From Chlorobiota bacterium (GTDB taxonomy: Bacteria > Bacteroidota > Ignavibacteria > OLB7), in contig CP065014.1 of assembly GCA_016700335.1 (NCBI GenBank), positions 2,393,001 to 2,457,000 of the forward strand: 64,000 bases of DNA, read 5' to 3'. This document shows, piece after piece, positions 9,214 to 19,100 of this stretch. The translations under genes were made by a program, and so were the position numbers. Below the pieces are notes generated by a model. It saw only the letters and a list, made by a program, of their open reading frames with translations, was not told the origin of the DNA and made no database searches. The stretch's first letter is position 1; each line of letters opens with the position of its first letter.

Positions 9214-9747
9214 ATGGATCATTTAACACAAGAACAAATCCAACTTTGGATTGATTTGGAATCACCTAACTCCAAGGAGGTGGCAATGCATATTCATATT
9301 TGTAAAAAATGTGCAAAAGAAGTAGAATTCAATGTTCTGATAGAAAAATTTGCTTCATCAACAAATGAAAATAATATTACAACATTAAATTTTACAAACC
9401 AATTAGTTAGTAAAGTTTATCCTTTGAATTTAAACTATCTTAAAGAACAAACTTTTTTAGAAAAGTATAGTTTATTAATATTGACTTCTCTTTCAGTTCT
9501 TATTGGTTCATTAGTTTACATTAACAAACCTGTATTTGCTTCAAAATATTTACCTAATTTAAATCTTAAATCATTTTTTGAATTATCAATTTCAAAACTA
9601 ATTAATTTATTTGGAGTAAACATAAGTTCAATCTTACACCTAACTTATGATCCTTTCTTTAAGTTATTAATTGTTTCAACATTAATTATTTCATTCCTTT
9701 TCTTTATAGATAAAATTATTAAAAATGTAGTTTCAAAAAATCATTAA
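9214..9747 (+). CDS. Membrane anti-sigma factor with ZAS motif
   Basis: The 177-residue protein carries H26-x3-C30-x2-C33 (HIHICKKC), the zinc-binding anti-sigma (ZAS) signature, in its short N-terminal cytosolic domain. Membrane segments follow at about residues 86-104 (LLILTSLSVLIGSLVYI) and 150-168. It directly follows the ECF sigma gene and should hold that sigma factor at the membrane until a signal releases it. The region between the two membrane segments has no motif I recognise. Confidence 0.82.
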   Translation: MDHLTQEQIQLWIDLESPNSKEVAMHIHICKKCAKEVEFNVLIEKFASSTNENNITTLNFTNQLVSKVYPLNLNYLKEQTFLEKYSLLILTSLSVLIGSLVYINKPVFASKYLPNLNLKSFFELSISKLINLFGVNISSILHLTYDPFFKLLIVSTLIISFLFFIDKIIKNVVSKNH

Positions 9748-9761
9748 TTGATTTTATAAAA

Positions 9762-9793
9762 AAGTCGAGTTTGTAGAATTACAAACTCGACTT
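9762..9793. terminator. Bidirectional terminator between convergent genes
   Basis: A perfect 14-bp stem (AAGTCGAGTTTGTA / TACAAACTCGACTT) with a GAAT loop sits between the convergent anti-sigma gene and the Spy-like gene. T-rich flanks on both sides are short, so efficiency may be moderate. Confidence 0.75.
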
Positions 9794-9814
9794 ATAAATT
9801 TGAAAATCTGATTT

Positions 9815-10330
9815 CTAGTTAATTTTTGCTCCATTATTCATTTCGATTGTACCAGCATCTTTCTTTTCTTTTCCTTTACAGCATCCTTTTTCTTTTTTAT
9901 CTCCACAACTTTTATTTTTATTTCCACATGATTTCATCATCGTATCTAACTTTAATTTTTGTTCTTCAGTTAACAAATTTTTAATATCAGATTCTAATTT
10001 TTCATGAGCTAATTTAATTTCATTAGCTTTAGCCTCAATTTGAAGTTTTACCTCTGAAAGTCCAGTAGCTTCTCCTTCAGATTTTATTAGCTTTGCTTTA
10101 TTCTTTAACTCTTTAATTTCATTTCTTGTAGTTTCAGTAGAAGTTTTAAATCCTTCCTTTAAAACTTTCATTTTGTCCTTTTGTTCTTGAGTTAAATTAA
10201 GTTTTTGCATACATTGATCTGGTCCACAAGCTTTTTTATCTCCACCACAGTTTCCTGATGCAAATAATGAACTTAAGGATACAATTGAAATCATCAATAA
10301 AGTGCTTAAATATCCGATTGTTTTTTTCAT
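9815..10330 (-). CDS. Spy/CpxP-like periplasmic protein with Cys-rich ends
   Basis: The 171-residue protein has a signal peptide (residues 1-25) and two LTxxQ-type motifs (LTQEQ at 46-50, LTEEQ at 120-124) that flank a charged helical core, the signature of the Spy/CpxP/LTXXQ family. Members are periplasmic chaperones or metal-stress proteins. Unusually, it holds seven cysteines: 28, 35 and 40 before the core, and 135, 142, 150 and 151 in a lysine-rich tail. They suggest metal binding or disulfides, but that is inference. A divergent paralogue lies immediately upstream at 10456-10893 on the same strand. Confidence 0.75.
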   Translation of the reverse strand: MKKTIGYLSTLLMISIVSLSSLFASGNCGGDKKACGPDQCMQKLNLTQEQKDKMKVLKEGFKTSTETTRNEIKELKNKAKLIKSEGEATGLSEVKLQIEAKANEIKLAHEKLESDIKNLLTEEQKLKLDTMMKSCGNKNKSCGDKKEKGCCKGKEKKDAGTIEMNNGAKIN

Positions 10331-10455
10331 TTTTTAAGTATGATATAGTTAGTTTATATGTTTTTTTATCGACGAAATAACAGACTCAAAATTATACATA
10401 TATAACATTAAATAAAATAAATATTATTTAATAAATCTGTACATATAATAAATTT

Positions 10456-10893
10456 TTATTTAATTATTTTATCTTTATGTTCGCTTTCTTTGCAACTTTT
10501 TAATAATTGTTGTAGTTCAGTATTTTGATAACTAGTTAAAATCCCTTTAATGTCTGACTTTAACTCCTTTCTTTTAGGTTTTAATACTTCAATTCTGTCT
10601 TTTAATAGAGGTTTAATTTCATCAATTTTTATTTGATTATTTGCTGTTTTTGCATTTTTCAACTCCATTTTTAATACCTTAACCTCATTAATTGAACTTT
10701 TATTTTCATTTTTAAATTTTTCAAAAAGAATTTTTATTTTACTCTTTTGTTCATTACTTAAATTTAATTGTTTCAGTGCTTCTCTAAAACAATTAGCTCT
10801 TTTTAGATCTTTGCTAATAGTTAATTTTACTGATGTTAAACTGAATACTAATATCAATACAAGTATTCCTATTCTGTTTAATAATCTTTTCAT
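10456..10893 (-). CDS. Spy/CpxP-like periplasmic protein, second copy
   Basis: The 145-residue protein has a signal peptide (about residues 1-28) and a helical, highly charged core flanked by LSNEQ (45-49) and LTSYQ (119-123), degenerate forms of the LTxxQ motif. It retains a cysteine before the core and one near the end (LKSCKE), which align with MKSCGN of its neighbour at 9815-10330, but lacks the Cys-rich tail. The pair looks like an old tandem duplication. The ECF/anti-sigma pair nearby is a plausible regulator of such envelope proteins, though no operator is visible. Confidence 0.68.
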   Translation of the reverse strand: MKRLLNRIGILVLILVFSLTSVKLTISKDLKRANCFREALKQLNLSNEQKSKIKILFEKFKNENKSSINEVKVLKMELKNAKTANNQIKIDEIKPLLKDRIEVLKPKRKELKSDIKGILTSYQNTELQQLLKSCKESEHKDKIIK

Positions 10894-11012
10894 TTTAATT
10901 TTATTTTTAATTATAATTTGAATAAATAATTTATTATTTAAAAGTTAGTTACATCAAAATTAAAATGGTTCCAAAATATTTATTTTTATCAAATTATTTA
11001 AGCACTTAATAT

Positions 11013-11750
11013 TTAATAATTATTTTTTTTCATAAAAGTATTTGTTTCATTCAATTTACTTATAGAACCTATATCAAACCAATAACTTTCATCACATAAC
11101 ACTCCTTTAATTATCTCACCATTTTTAGCTAAGTTCAAATATATATCTCTAATAGAAAACGATCCATTTTGGATTATTTTATTAAAAATTTCTGGAGATA
11201 TTATATGAATACCAGTAAATCCTAATCTGTAAAATTCATCTCCTATTATGTTTTTGTCCATAATTTCTTCACAATTTAAATTTCCATATCCACATAAATT
11301 ATATTCTGAATTGAAAATAAAATATCTATCAGATTTTCTATTTTGAACTGCTAAAGTTACTAATGAATTATTTGTTTGGTAATTTTCATATAACTTGTTT
11401 AGATTGATATTTGAAACTATATCAACGTTATGAAGTAATATTGGATACTCTTTTGAGAAGTACTTTTCAGCATATTTCAAACCTCCTCCTGTATCTAGTA
11501 ATATATCAACTTCAATTGAAATTTTAATATCCAAATCGAAGTAATTTTTATTTTTAAGAAAATCAATTATCAAATCTTCATAATGGTGAACATTTACTAT
11601 TATTTTTTGTACACCAAAAGATTTCAATCTTTTAATAACTCTTTCTAAAACAGTTATTTTATTAACTTCAACAAGTGCTTTTGGTAAATAATCTGTTATT
11701 GGTTTAAGTCTGGTTCCTAATCCAGCAGAAAATATCATTGCTTCAATCAT
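11013..11750 (-). CDS. Sugar-1-phosphate nucleotidyltransferase
   Basis: The 245-residue protein has the nucleotidyltransferase signature at its N-terminus (FSAGLGTRLKPIT followed by PKALVEV) and a Rossmann-like fold pattern. HNVDIVS near residue 108 would supply the metal-binding Asp. Length and motif resemble MurU and mannose-1-phosphate guanylyltransferase-like enzymes, which attach a nucleotide to a sugar 1-phosphate for cell-wall or glycan precursors. The exact sugar and nucleotide cannot be told. It is divergent from the rel gene at 11838. Confidence 0.8.
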   Translation of the reverse strand: MIEAMIFSAGLGTRLKPITDYLPKALVEVNKITVLERVIKRLKSFGVQKIIVNVHHYEDLIIDFLKNKNYFDLDIKISIEVDILLDTGGGLKYAEKYFSKEYPILLHNVDIVSNINLNKLYENYQTNNSLVTLAVQNRKSDRYFIFNSEYNLCGYGNLNCEEIMDKNIIGDEFYRLGFTGIHIISPEIFNKIIQNGSFSIRDIYLNLAKNGEIIKGVLCDESYWFDIGSISKLNETNTFMKKNNY

Positions 11751-11837
11751 AAATTCAAAAATAACGTAGTTATTATTTTCTTAAGTATATTATTATTTAT
11801 TTTAGTGTAATATTATCGATAACTCCTTATAAAGAAT

Positions 11838-14120
11838 ATGTCAAAAGAAAATCATTCTATATTAAATCGTGATAATTTTAGTACAGAATCTAATCCTTTT
11901 TTAACCGAAGAGTATAAAAATGAATGTTTAGATAGATTACTTAATTCATGCAAAGCACATTTCAAAATTTTTGATTCAGATTTAATTAAAAGAGCATTTT
12001 ATTTATGTTATGATGCTCACAAAAAAATGATACGAGCTTCTGGAGAACCTTACTGGACTCATCCTTGGAATGTTGCAATGATTGTTGCTCAAGAAATTAC
12101 TATTGATGATGTTTCTGTTGCAGCAGCATTATTACATGATGTTGTAGAAGATACTAATTTTACAATTGAAGATATAAAAGAGGAATTTGGTTTTGAAATT
12201 GCAGAAATTGTTGATGGTGTTACAAAAATTGGAGGTGTATTTCATAGTTATGAAGTTTCACAAGCAGCTAGTTACAGAAAGTTACTCTTATCTATGGTAA
12301 ATGATGTAAGAGTTATATTGGTAAAGTTTGCTGATAGACTTCATAATATTAGAACATTATCATTTTTACCTATTAATAAACAAATCAGAATTGCAAAGGA
12401 AACCTTAGAAATTTATGCTCCATTTGCAAATAGATTTGGTTTAGCAAAACTAAAATGGGAACTTGAAGATTTATCATTTAAGTATATAAACCCTGATGCT
12501 TATAATCAAATAAAAAATGGATTAAAAATAAAGCGAGAAGAACGTGAAAACTATATAAATTCTTCACTAGATTTACTTAAATCTAGATTAGATAAAGAAG
12601 GTTTTACATACCAAATTGCAGGTAGACCAAAACATATTTATTCAATATATAATAAAATGAGAATCCAAGGAAAAGATATTGATGAAATACATGATTTATT
12701 TGCATTAAGAATTATTTTAGATACTATAAGTCCTAATGATTGTTTTACTGTATATGGAATTATTTCTGAGGTTTTCACTCCTGTCCCTGAAAAGTTTAAA
12801 AACTATATATCAGTACCTAAGAAAAATGGGTATCAATCTATCCATACAACTGTTATTGGTCCTAACGGTAAGCAAGTGGAAATTCAAATTAGAACTAAAA
12901 AGATGCATGAAATTGCAGAACGAGGAGTTGCTGCTCATTTTCTTTACAAAGAATCAACTGATGCAGTTCGTAATCCATTGATAAGTATTGATAAACAGAT
13001 GGAGGATTGGGTTTCTTGGATGAGAGATGTATTTGATAAAGCAGGCTCAACAAACGCTTCACAAGAAGTTATTGAAAGTTTTAAAATGAATTTATTTCAA
13101 GATGAAATTTATGTTTTTACACCAAAAGGAGAATTAAGAATATTACCAAAAGGATCAACTCCAATTGATTTCGCTTTTGAGATACATTCTGCTGTTGGGC
13201 TTCATTGTATAGGAGCAAAAGTTTCAGGTAGAATTGTTCCTTTGAATTCAGAATTAAAATCTGGAGATCAAATTGAAATATTAACTTCAAAAAATCAAAC
13301 CCCTAGTTTAGATTGGGAAAAATTTGCATTTACTCATAAAGCTCAAAATTCTATTCGCAAATTTTTCAATGAATCTAAAAGATTAAAAATAAAAATTGGT
13401 AAAGATGCTTGGCAAAAGATATGTAAAAAAGAAAAATTTCATATAAATGATGATGACTTAGAAAACATTTGTTTAGCTTTAAAATATAGTAATACAAATG
13501 AAATGTTTTTTGAGATTGCAAACGAAATAATTACATCTGAAAAAGCTTTAACTTTAATTAAGGAAAAACTAAAACCTTATGTTATACTAAATCAGTCAGA
13601 AGATCAATCTTCTGAAATTATTCATTATGATAAGTTTATTAAAGAAGCTAGATTTTCAAATGGAATTATTGTGAATGGCGATGTTAAAGGGTTGAATTAT
13701 TCTTACGCAAGATGCTGTAACCCAATTCCTGGTGATTTAGTAATGGGTGTCATTTCTTCTGGAAAAGGAGTAATAGTTCATCGTTCAAATTGTAATAACA
13801 TTATTTCTTTACTTCAAAAACCAAAAATTAGAAATCAAATAGTTGACGTAAATTGGGATACTAATAACAGCATTGAATTTTTATCTGGAATTAGAGTATC
13901 AGGTCTAGATCGAGCTGGTATTTTAAATGATGTTACACATGCAATTTTAACATGTGATAATACTAACATTAGAAGTGTAAACATATATTCTAAAGATTCC
14001 ATTTTTGAAGGTTATGTTACTCTAATTGTAAAAGATTTACCTCATTTGTTAAAACTAATGGAGCGATTAAGAAAGATAAGAAATGTTAAATTAGTTGAGA
14101 GATTTGAACAATTGACTTAA
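11838..14120 (+). CDS. rel: Bifunctional (p)ppGpp synthetase/hydrolase, RelA/SpoT type
   Basis: The 760-residue enzyme has the full Rel layout: HD hydrolase domain (H75, H100-D101 in LLHDVVEDT, FADRLHNIRTL), synthetase domain (GRPKHIYSIYNKM near residue 262 and NGYQSIHTTV near 330), TGS domain (about 415-475, VFTPKGELRILPKGSTPIDF), a zinc-finger-like region with ARCCNPIPGD near 630, and a C-terminal ACT domain. Both catalytic sites look intact, so it should make and degrade (p)ppGpp and control the stringent response, as is usual where there is a single long RSH enzyme. It is followed by a strong terminator. Confidence 0.94.
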   Translation: MSKENHSILNRDNFSTESNPFLTEEYKNECLDRLLNSCKAHFKIFDSDLIKRAFYLCYDAHKKMIRASGEPYWTHPWNVAMIVAQEITIDDVSVAAALLHDVVEDTNFTIEDIKEEFGFEIAEIVDGVTKIGGVFHSYEVSQAASYRKLLLSMVNDVRVILVKFADRLHNIRTLSFLPINKQIRIAKETLEIYAPFANRFGLAKLKWELEDLSFKYINPDAYNQIKNGLKIKREERENYINSSLDLLKSRLDKEGFTYQIAGRPKHIYSIYNKMRIQGKDIDEIHDLFALRIILDTISPNDCFTVYGIISEVFTPVPEKFKNYISVPKKNGYQSIHTTVIGPNGKQVEIQIRTKKMHEIAERGVAAHFLYKESTDAVRNPLISIDKQMEDWVSWMRDVFDKAGSTNASQEVIESFKMNLFQDEIYVFTPKGELRILPKGSTPIDFAFEIHSAVGLHCIGAKVSGRIVPLNSELKSGDQIEILTSKNQTPSLDWEKFAFTHKAQNSIRKFFNESKRLKIKIGKDAWQKICKKEKFHINDDDLENICLALKYSNTNEMFFEIANEIITSEKALTLIKEKLKPYVILNQSEDQSSEIIHYDKFIKEARFSNGIIVNGDVKGLNYSYARCCNPIPGDLVMGVISSGKGVIVHRSNCNNIISLLQKPKIRNQIVDVNWDTNNSIEFLSGIRVSGLDRAGILNDVTHAILTCDNTNIRSVNIYSKDSIFEGYVTLIVKDLPHLLKLMERLRKIRNVKLVERFEQLT

Positions 14121-14133
14121 GTACTAAACAGTA

Positions 14134-14168
14134 AAAAGGCGATTATTTTAAAAATAATCGCCTTTTTT
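14134..14168. terminator. Terminator between rel and the OmpA/TSP3 gene
   Basis: A 12-bp stem AAGGCGATTATT / AATAATCGCCTT with a five-base loop is flanked by A5 on the left and T6 on the right, so it can terminate both convergent genes. Confidence 0.88.
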
Positions 14169-14189
14169 AAATCAAAATTTATTTATGTC

Positions 14190-16043
14190 TTAATCACATC
14201 CTTGAACTGACTCTGCCTCAATACGGCGATTCTGTTTGCGGATATTTTCTAAATCATCTTTTTGAGATTGAGACATTTTAGCTTCTGCTTTTGGATTAGG
14301 TGTAGGTTCTTGAACCGCTGGTTTTGAACTTCCCATACCGATTGCAGAAACTATTCTACTTGAAGGAATTCCTTTAGAAATCATATAATCACGAACTCTT
14401 TTTGCACGACCATCAGATAAAGTTTTATTTTTAGCTGGATTACCTTCTTTAGAAGCATGACCCGTTAAATTTACTTTTACTTGTTCGCAAGCATTTAAAA
14501 ATTTGTATAATTTATCTAAATCTCTTGATGTTCCTTCATATCCAAAATCAATTTCAGTACTATTTTTTTGGAAACGAATGTCAGCTAAACTAAGTTTTTC
14601 TCCTTTTCTAACTGGTTTACATCCTTTTGCTGATGCAGACCCTGGTTCTAATGGACATTTATCTACATCATCTTGAACTCCATCACCATCTGTATCTTTT
14701 TTAGTTGGATCTGTTTTGAAACTTCCATTTGGATGATTTCCATTTACTTCATCTCCATCTTTTAAATTATCTCCATCAGTATCTTTATTTGTTGGATCTG
14801 TGTTATAAGTTTTAACTTCATCTCCATCTTTCAATCCGTCTCCATCAGTATCAGGATTTTTAGGATCAGTTTTGTATCTTGTAACTTCATCTCCATCTTG
14901 AAGACCATCACCATCTGTATCAACATTTAAAGGATTTGTACGATATTGATTAACTTCATCTCCATCTTTTAATCCATCTCCATCTGTATCAGGTTTTAAT
15001 GGATCAGTTTTGATATTGTTAACTTCATCTCCATCTTTTAATCCATCTCCATCTGTATCAGGATTTTTAGGGTCAGTTTTAGTTGAATTAACCTCTTGAC
15101 CATCCTTTAAACCATCACCATCTGTATCAGGATTACGTGGATTAGTTTTGTAGATTTTAATTTCTTGCTCATTTGTTAAGCCATCTTTATCCCAATCATT
15201 ATCTTCTGGTTCTCCTTCACCAAGAGCAAATTTTAATGCTGCTCCAACTCTAATTGAATTATTAGAAAAGTTGAATGCAGATGAATTTGGTAAATCATAT
15301 GAGTTACCACCTGAAAATTTTGTTAAAGGATAGATATAACTTGCTTCTGGAGCAAACACTAAAGATGTTCCTAATGGAATATCATAACTTAAACCAACTT
15401 GAAGAGCCGCAAATAATGATTGAGGATCTGGTATTTCTCGATCATCAAATTTATTTCTAGTTTTACTTCCGTCTGAGAATGTAAAACCCTCTGTTAACAT
15501 ATCTTCTTGTTGACTAAATTTCTTCGTCATAATAAAAGAAAATACAGGACCAAGATTAATATCAAGACCTGCTCCTTGAATTGGACGTAAAGAAAGTAAT
15601 GGCTCAATACCTATAACACCAATGTTTGAACTGAATTTGTGTCTGGTATTAAGTTGTACTAGGTTATTATTTAAAACTTGTTGACCAATACGTTCATCAA
15701 CTGATGTTTCAGCTCCTAATTGAGCATATCCTAATCTGAATTGAATTGCAATTGCTTCAGACATTGGAGCTTCATACAAACCACCAAGTGCAATACCATT
15801 TCCTTTAGCTTCAGTGAAACCAGGTGAACAGTTAGGACAATCAGGTGTTAATTGTTTGAAATTTAACGTATGATTGTTCATATTTAAGTTACCATAAACA
15901 CCTAACATAGCGCGTCTTTTGGTCCCTTCTTCTTCCATTTCGGTCTGGGAAAAAGCTTTATGAATGCTTACTTGAGTAAGTAAAGCAATCATTAATAAGC
16001 TCCCTGCGATTTTTGTGAAACGTTTAACCATTTTTTGTTTCAA
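14190..16043 (-). CDS. OmpA-family outer-membrane protein with TSP3 calcium repeats
   Basis: The 617-residue protein has a signal peptide (residues 1-33), an N-terminal beta-barrel-like domain (about 40-275), eight thrombospondin type 3 units (about 280-465; DTDGDGLKDGDEV, mostly 23 residues each) and a C-terminal OmpA peptidoglycan-binding domain (about 485-575, with NLTGHASKEGNPAKN and LSDGRAKRVRDYM). The barrel anchors in the outer membrane, the Asp-rich units should bind calcium and act as a stiff spacer, and the OmpA domain grips peptidoglycan. It lies 96 bases downstream of the giant T9SS gene on the same strand and could be co-expressed with it. Confidence 0.9.
   Translation of the reverse strand: MKQKMVKRFTKIAGSLLMIALLTQVSIHKAFSQTEMEEEGTKRRAMLGVYGNLNMNNHTLNFKQLTPDCPNCSPGFTEAKGNGIALGGLYEAPMSEAIAIQFRLGYAQLGAETSVDERIGQQVLNNNLVQLNTRHKFSSNIGVIGIEPLLSLRPIQGAGLDINLGPVFSFIMTKKFSQQEDMLTEGFTFSDGSKTRNKFDDREIPDPQSLFAALQVGLSYDIPLGTSLVFAPEASYIYPLTKFSGGNSYDLPNSSAFNFSNNSIRVGAALKFALGEGEPEDNDWDKDGLTNEQEIKIYKTNPRNPDTDGDGLKDGQEVNSTKTDPKNPDTDGDGLKDGDEVNNIKTDPLKPDTDGDGLKDGDEVNQYRTNPLNVDTDGDGLQDGDEVTRYKTDPKNPDTDGDGLKDGDEVKTYNTDPTNKDTDGDNLKDGDEVNGNHPNGSFKTDPTKKDTDGDGVQDDVDKCPLEPGSASAKGCKPVRKGEKLSLADIRFQKNSTEIDFGYEGTSRDLDKLYKFLNACEQVKVNLTGHASKEGNPAKNKTLSDGRAKRVRDYMISKGIPSSRIVSAIGMGSSKPAVQEPTPNPKAEAKMSQSQKDDLENIRKQNRRIEAESVQGCD
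14650..15205 (-). repeat. 69-bp tandem repeats coding the TSP3 units
   Basis: About eight units, mostly 69 bases long, encode DxDxDG-type calcium loops inside the OmpA gene. Adjacent central units are nearly identical at DNA level (runs reading ACTTCATCTCCATCTTTTAA recur on the plus strand), so copy number could change by slippage or recombination. Confidence 0.85.
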
Positions 16044-16100
16044 TTTAAATAAATTGACGTTGATTATTATATTAATTATTATTATTCGTTGTTATTCATT

Positions 16101-16126
16101 GAGGATTCGATGCAAATCGAACCCTC
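16101..16126. other. Intercistronic stem-loop without a U-tract
   Basis: GAGG-A-TTCGAT and ATCGAA-C-CCTC form an 11-bp stem with one mismatch and a GCAA loop (TTGC on the minus strand), 14 bases past the stop codon of the giant gene. No T-run follows on the minus strand. It may protect or process a joint mRNA with the OmpA gene rather than terminate it. A second, overlapping stem is possible between ATCGAA (16116-16121) and TTTCGAT just downstream of it. Confidence 0.5.
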
Positions 16127-16139
16127 TTTGAAGTTTCGA

Positions 16140-19100
16140 TTATTTTACTATGATGACCAACTGACGATCTATAACGCCATCACATTCTAATGTAAGCATA
16201 TAAATTCCACTTGCAAAATACTTACTTGAAACATCTAACATAGTCTCTTTTTCAATTAACCCAGCTACAGCATTTCCATTTTTAGCAGCTTCAAATTGAG
16301 TTAAAACTAAGTTACCATTCATGTCATAAAGTTTCAATTTAGCATCTTTACTATCATCTAATAAATACTTTACTAACATTGTTGATGAAACTGGATTTGG
16401 AGAAATTTTTGTTACTCCACCCTTAAATGGATCTGTACCTCTTAAACCACCAAGTTTACAGAATCCTTTAACTTTAAATGAACCATCAAACAATCCAGTT
16501 GTAATTACTTTTCCACCCTTAGATGGAACATTCCATTTAATACTTTCCTTCACAAATCTTACTGGTGTTACAGAATCATTTCCTAATAACACATTCATAG
16601 GAATTGATTTCAAAGTTCCACTTGCAAGAACAGGAGAAACTGTTAATGGTAACTGAGCCCAAGTTAGACCTAAAGCATCTTTCTTGTATGAAACCTGTGA
16701 AAGTAACGCTGGATCTTGAGGTGCAAGCATTGTTGCGTTATATTCAATTGTAAAACTAAGCGAAGATACTTCACTTTCTATTATTTTGGTTGGTACTCCA
16801 TTGTAAGAAATTGTTACGAAGTTAGGATTTGTTTGTTTAACATCTCCTGTCGAATTATTAATTTCTAATGCAGCGTATGCTACTCTTTCGTCTCCAGTTC
16901 CTTGTAATACTATTCTTGCAGAAGCAGGACATGTAGCATCTGCACTTATTACTATAGAATCTTTAGATGTTCCTGGAGTTCCAACATATTTAACTTTAAG
17001 TACTATTTCTTCACCTGGTAATAATGTCTTAGGTAATGCAGGTATTCCAGATACAATTGTAAATGGTGTTGTTGATGCTGGTCCTCTAAAGTTATTAATT
17101 ATAGCATTTGTATTTCCACCATTACGGAAACTAACACTAACTTCTTTAAACGATACTGAATCAACTAATACTGCTCCAAAATCAACTTGACTTGCAGAAG
17201 ATGTTAAAATTGTTTTGTTAACAACTAACTTAGCTGTAGCACTTGCAATTTCATTTCCACAATCACCTTTAACATTACAACTATAATCTCCTGACTCATT
17301 TGAAGTCAAATTACTCAAACTATAAGTATTTGAATTTGCTCCTGAAATCACTTGACCATTTTTTAACCATTGGTATTTTATGTTTGCTCCAGTTGCTGTA
17401 ACACTAAATGATGCAGATCCACCTTCACAAATAATTTGACTTGTTGGTTGTGTTGAAATTGCAGCTACTGAACCAACTATTACTGTTGCAGTTGTAGTTG
17501 TTTGTGTTTGACCACAATCATCAGTAACATCACATGAGTATGTTCCAGCTTCACCAGAACCACTTATATTCGTTGAGTAAGATGATTTAGTTTCACCTGG
17601 TAATGCTGTTCCATTCTTTTTCCATTGGTATTTCAAATTCTTACCTCCAGATACTGTTACTGAGAATGAAATACTACCTCCTGGACAAACATTCTGAGTT
17701 CCTGTTGGTTGAGATGTAATTGTAAATGGTTTAGAAATAGAAAGTTTAGCTGTTAAAGGACCAGATCCAGTAATTGCACAAGCTCCTGTAACTTCTACTG
17801 TGTAGAAACCAGCATCTGCTTCTGAAACTGAAGTTATACTTAAATCAGCTTTATTTTCACCAGGTATATTTACACCATTTTTCTTCCATTGATATGTAAT
17901 ACCAGAGCCAGTTGCTTTAACTGAGAACTTAGCTGGATTACCAACACATAATTCTAAGTCTTTTGGACCTTCAGTTATTGCACCACCATCTTTAACAGTT
18001 ATAACACATTCTTTACTTGCCACATCTGGTTTACAACCACCTTTAATTGTTACTTTAATTTTAGCATTATTATCTGCTTTAGTAACATTAAATTTATAAG
18101 ATGATGTAGTTTGACCTACTATCACAGTTCCATTTTTTGTCCATTCATATGCTAATCCACCTCCAGTAGCAGTTACATCTAATTGAGCTGCGGTATTATC
18201 ACATGCATCTAATGTAGCTGGTAAATCTAAAGTTATTATTGGAGATTTATTTACAGTTAATACAGCTGACACAGTTGTTGAAGGTGGACATTGTCCCATT
18301 ACTTCAACTGAATATGTTCCTGCATCTGTATCTACAACATTACTTAGATTTAACATGTTAGTATTAGCACCTGTTATTGCAACGCCATTTTTCTTCCATT
18401 GGAAATTCAAACCTCCACCTTTAGCTTCAACACTAAATGATGCATTATCTCCAGCACATGCAATAGCATCAATAGGAGATGTAGTTACTACTGGAGCAGT
18501 ATTAACAACTAAATAAGCATCAACAGAAACTACTGATGCAAAAGCACAAGGTGTTCTTACTTCACAGCTATAATCACCTGCATCAGATGCAGCAACTGAA
18601 TTAATTGTATAAATTGTATCGTTTGCACCTGGAATAATTTGGTTATTCCTTCTCCATTGATAACTATATGTTCCATTATTAAACCATTCTCTTGTACCAA
18701 ACACTCCAATAGAGAAAGATACATTGCTTCCTGCACACATTGTTCTATTTAGTGGCTGACGTGTAATTCTTGGTAATGGTAGAACTTTTAATAGAAGTTC
18801 TTGAGCAAAATTAACTTTAGTTGAACAAGGTCCATTTGAAAAATAATTTGCACGATACTTTGTTGTATCATCTAATCTTAAATTATTAATTCTCATTTTA
18901 AACACTGTTGTTGGAGGCACTGGTAATGGATTTACAGTTTGATTAGAACTTAAATCATAATGATTACCTAATAAATTACTATGAACAACAGTATCTCTAT
19001 TAGTTGATGAACTTAGGAAATAATTAGAAGATCCAATTGTTGTCCAAGTAATTCCATCTCTTTCTAGTTTTTGCCAAATAACACCTGGGTTATCACCGTT

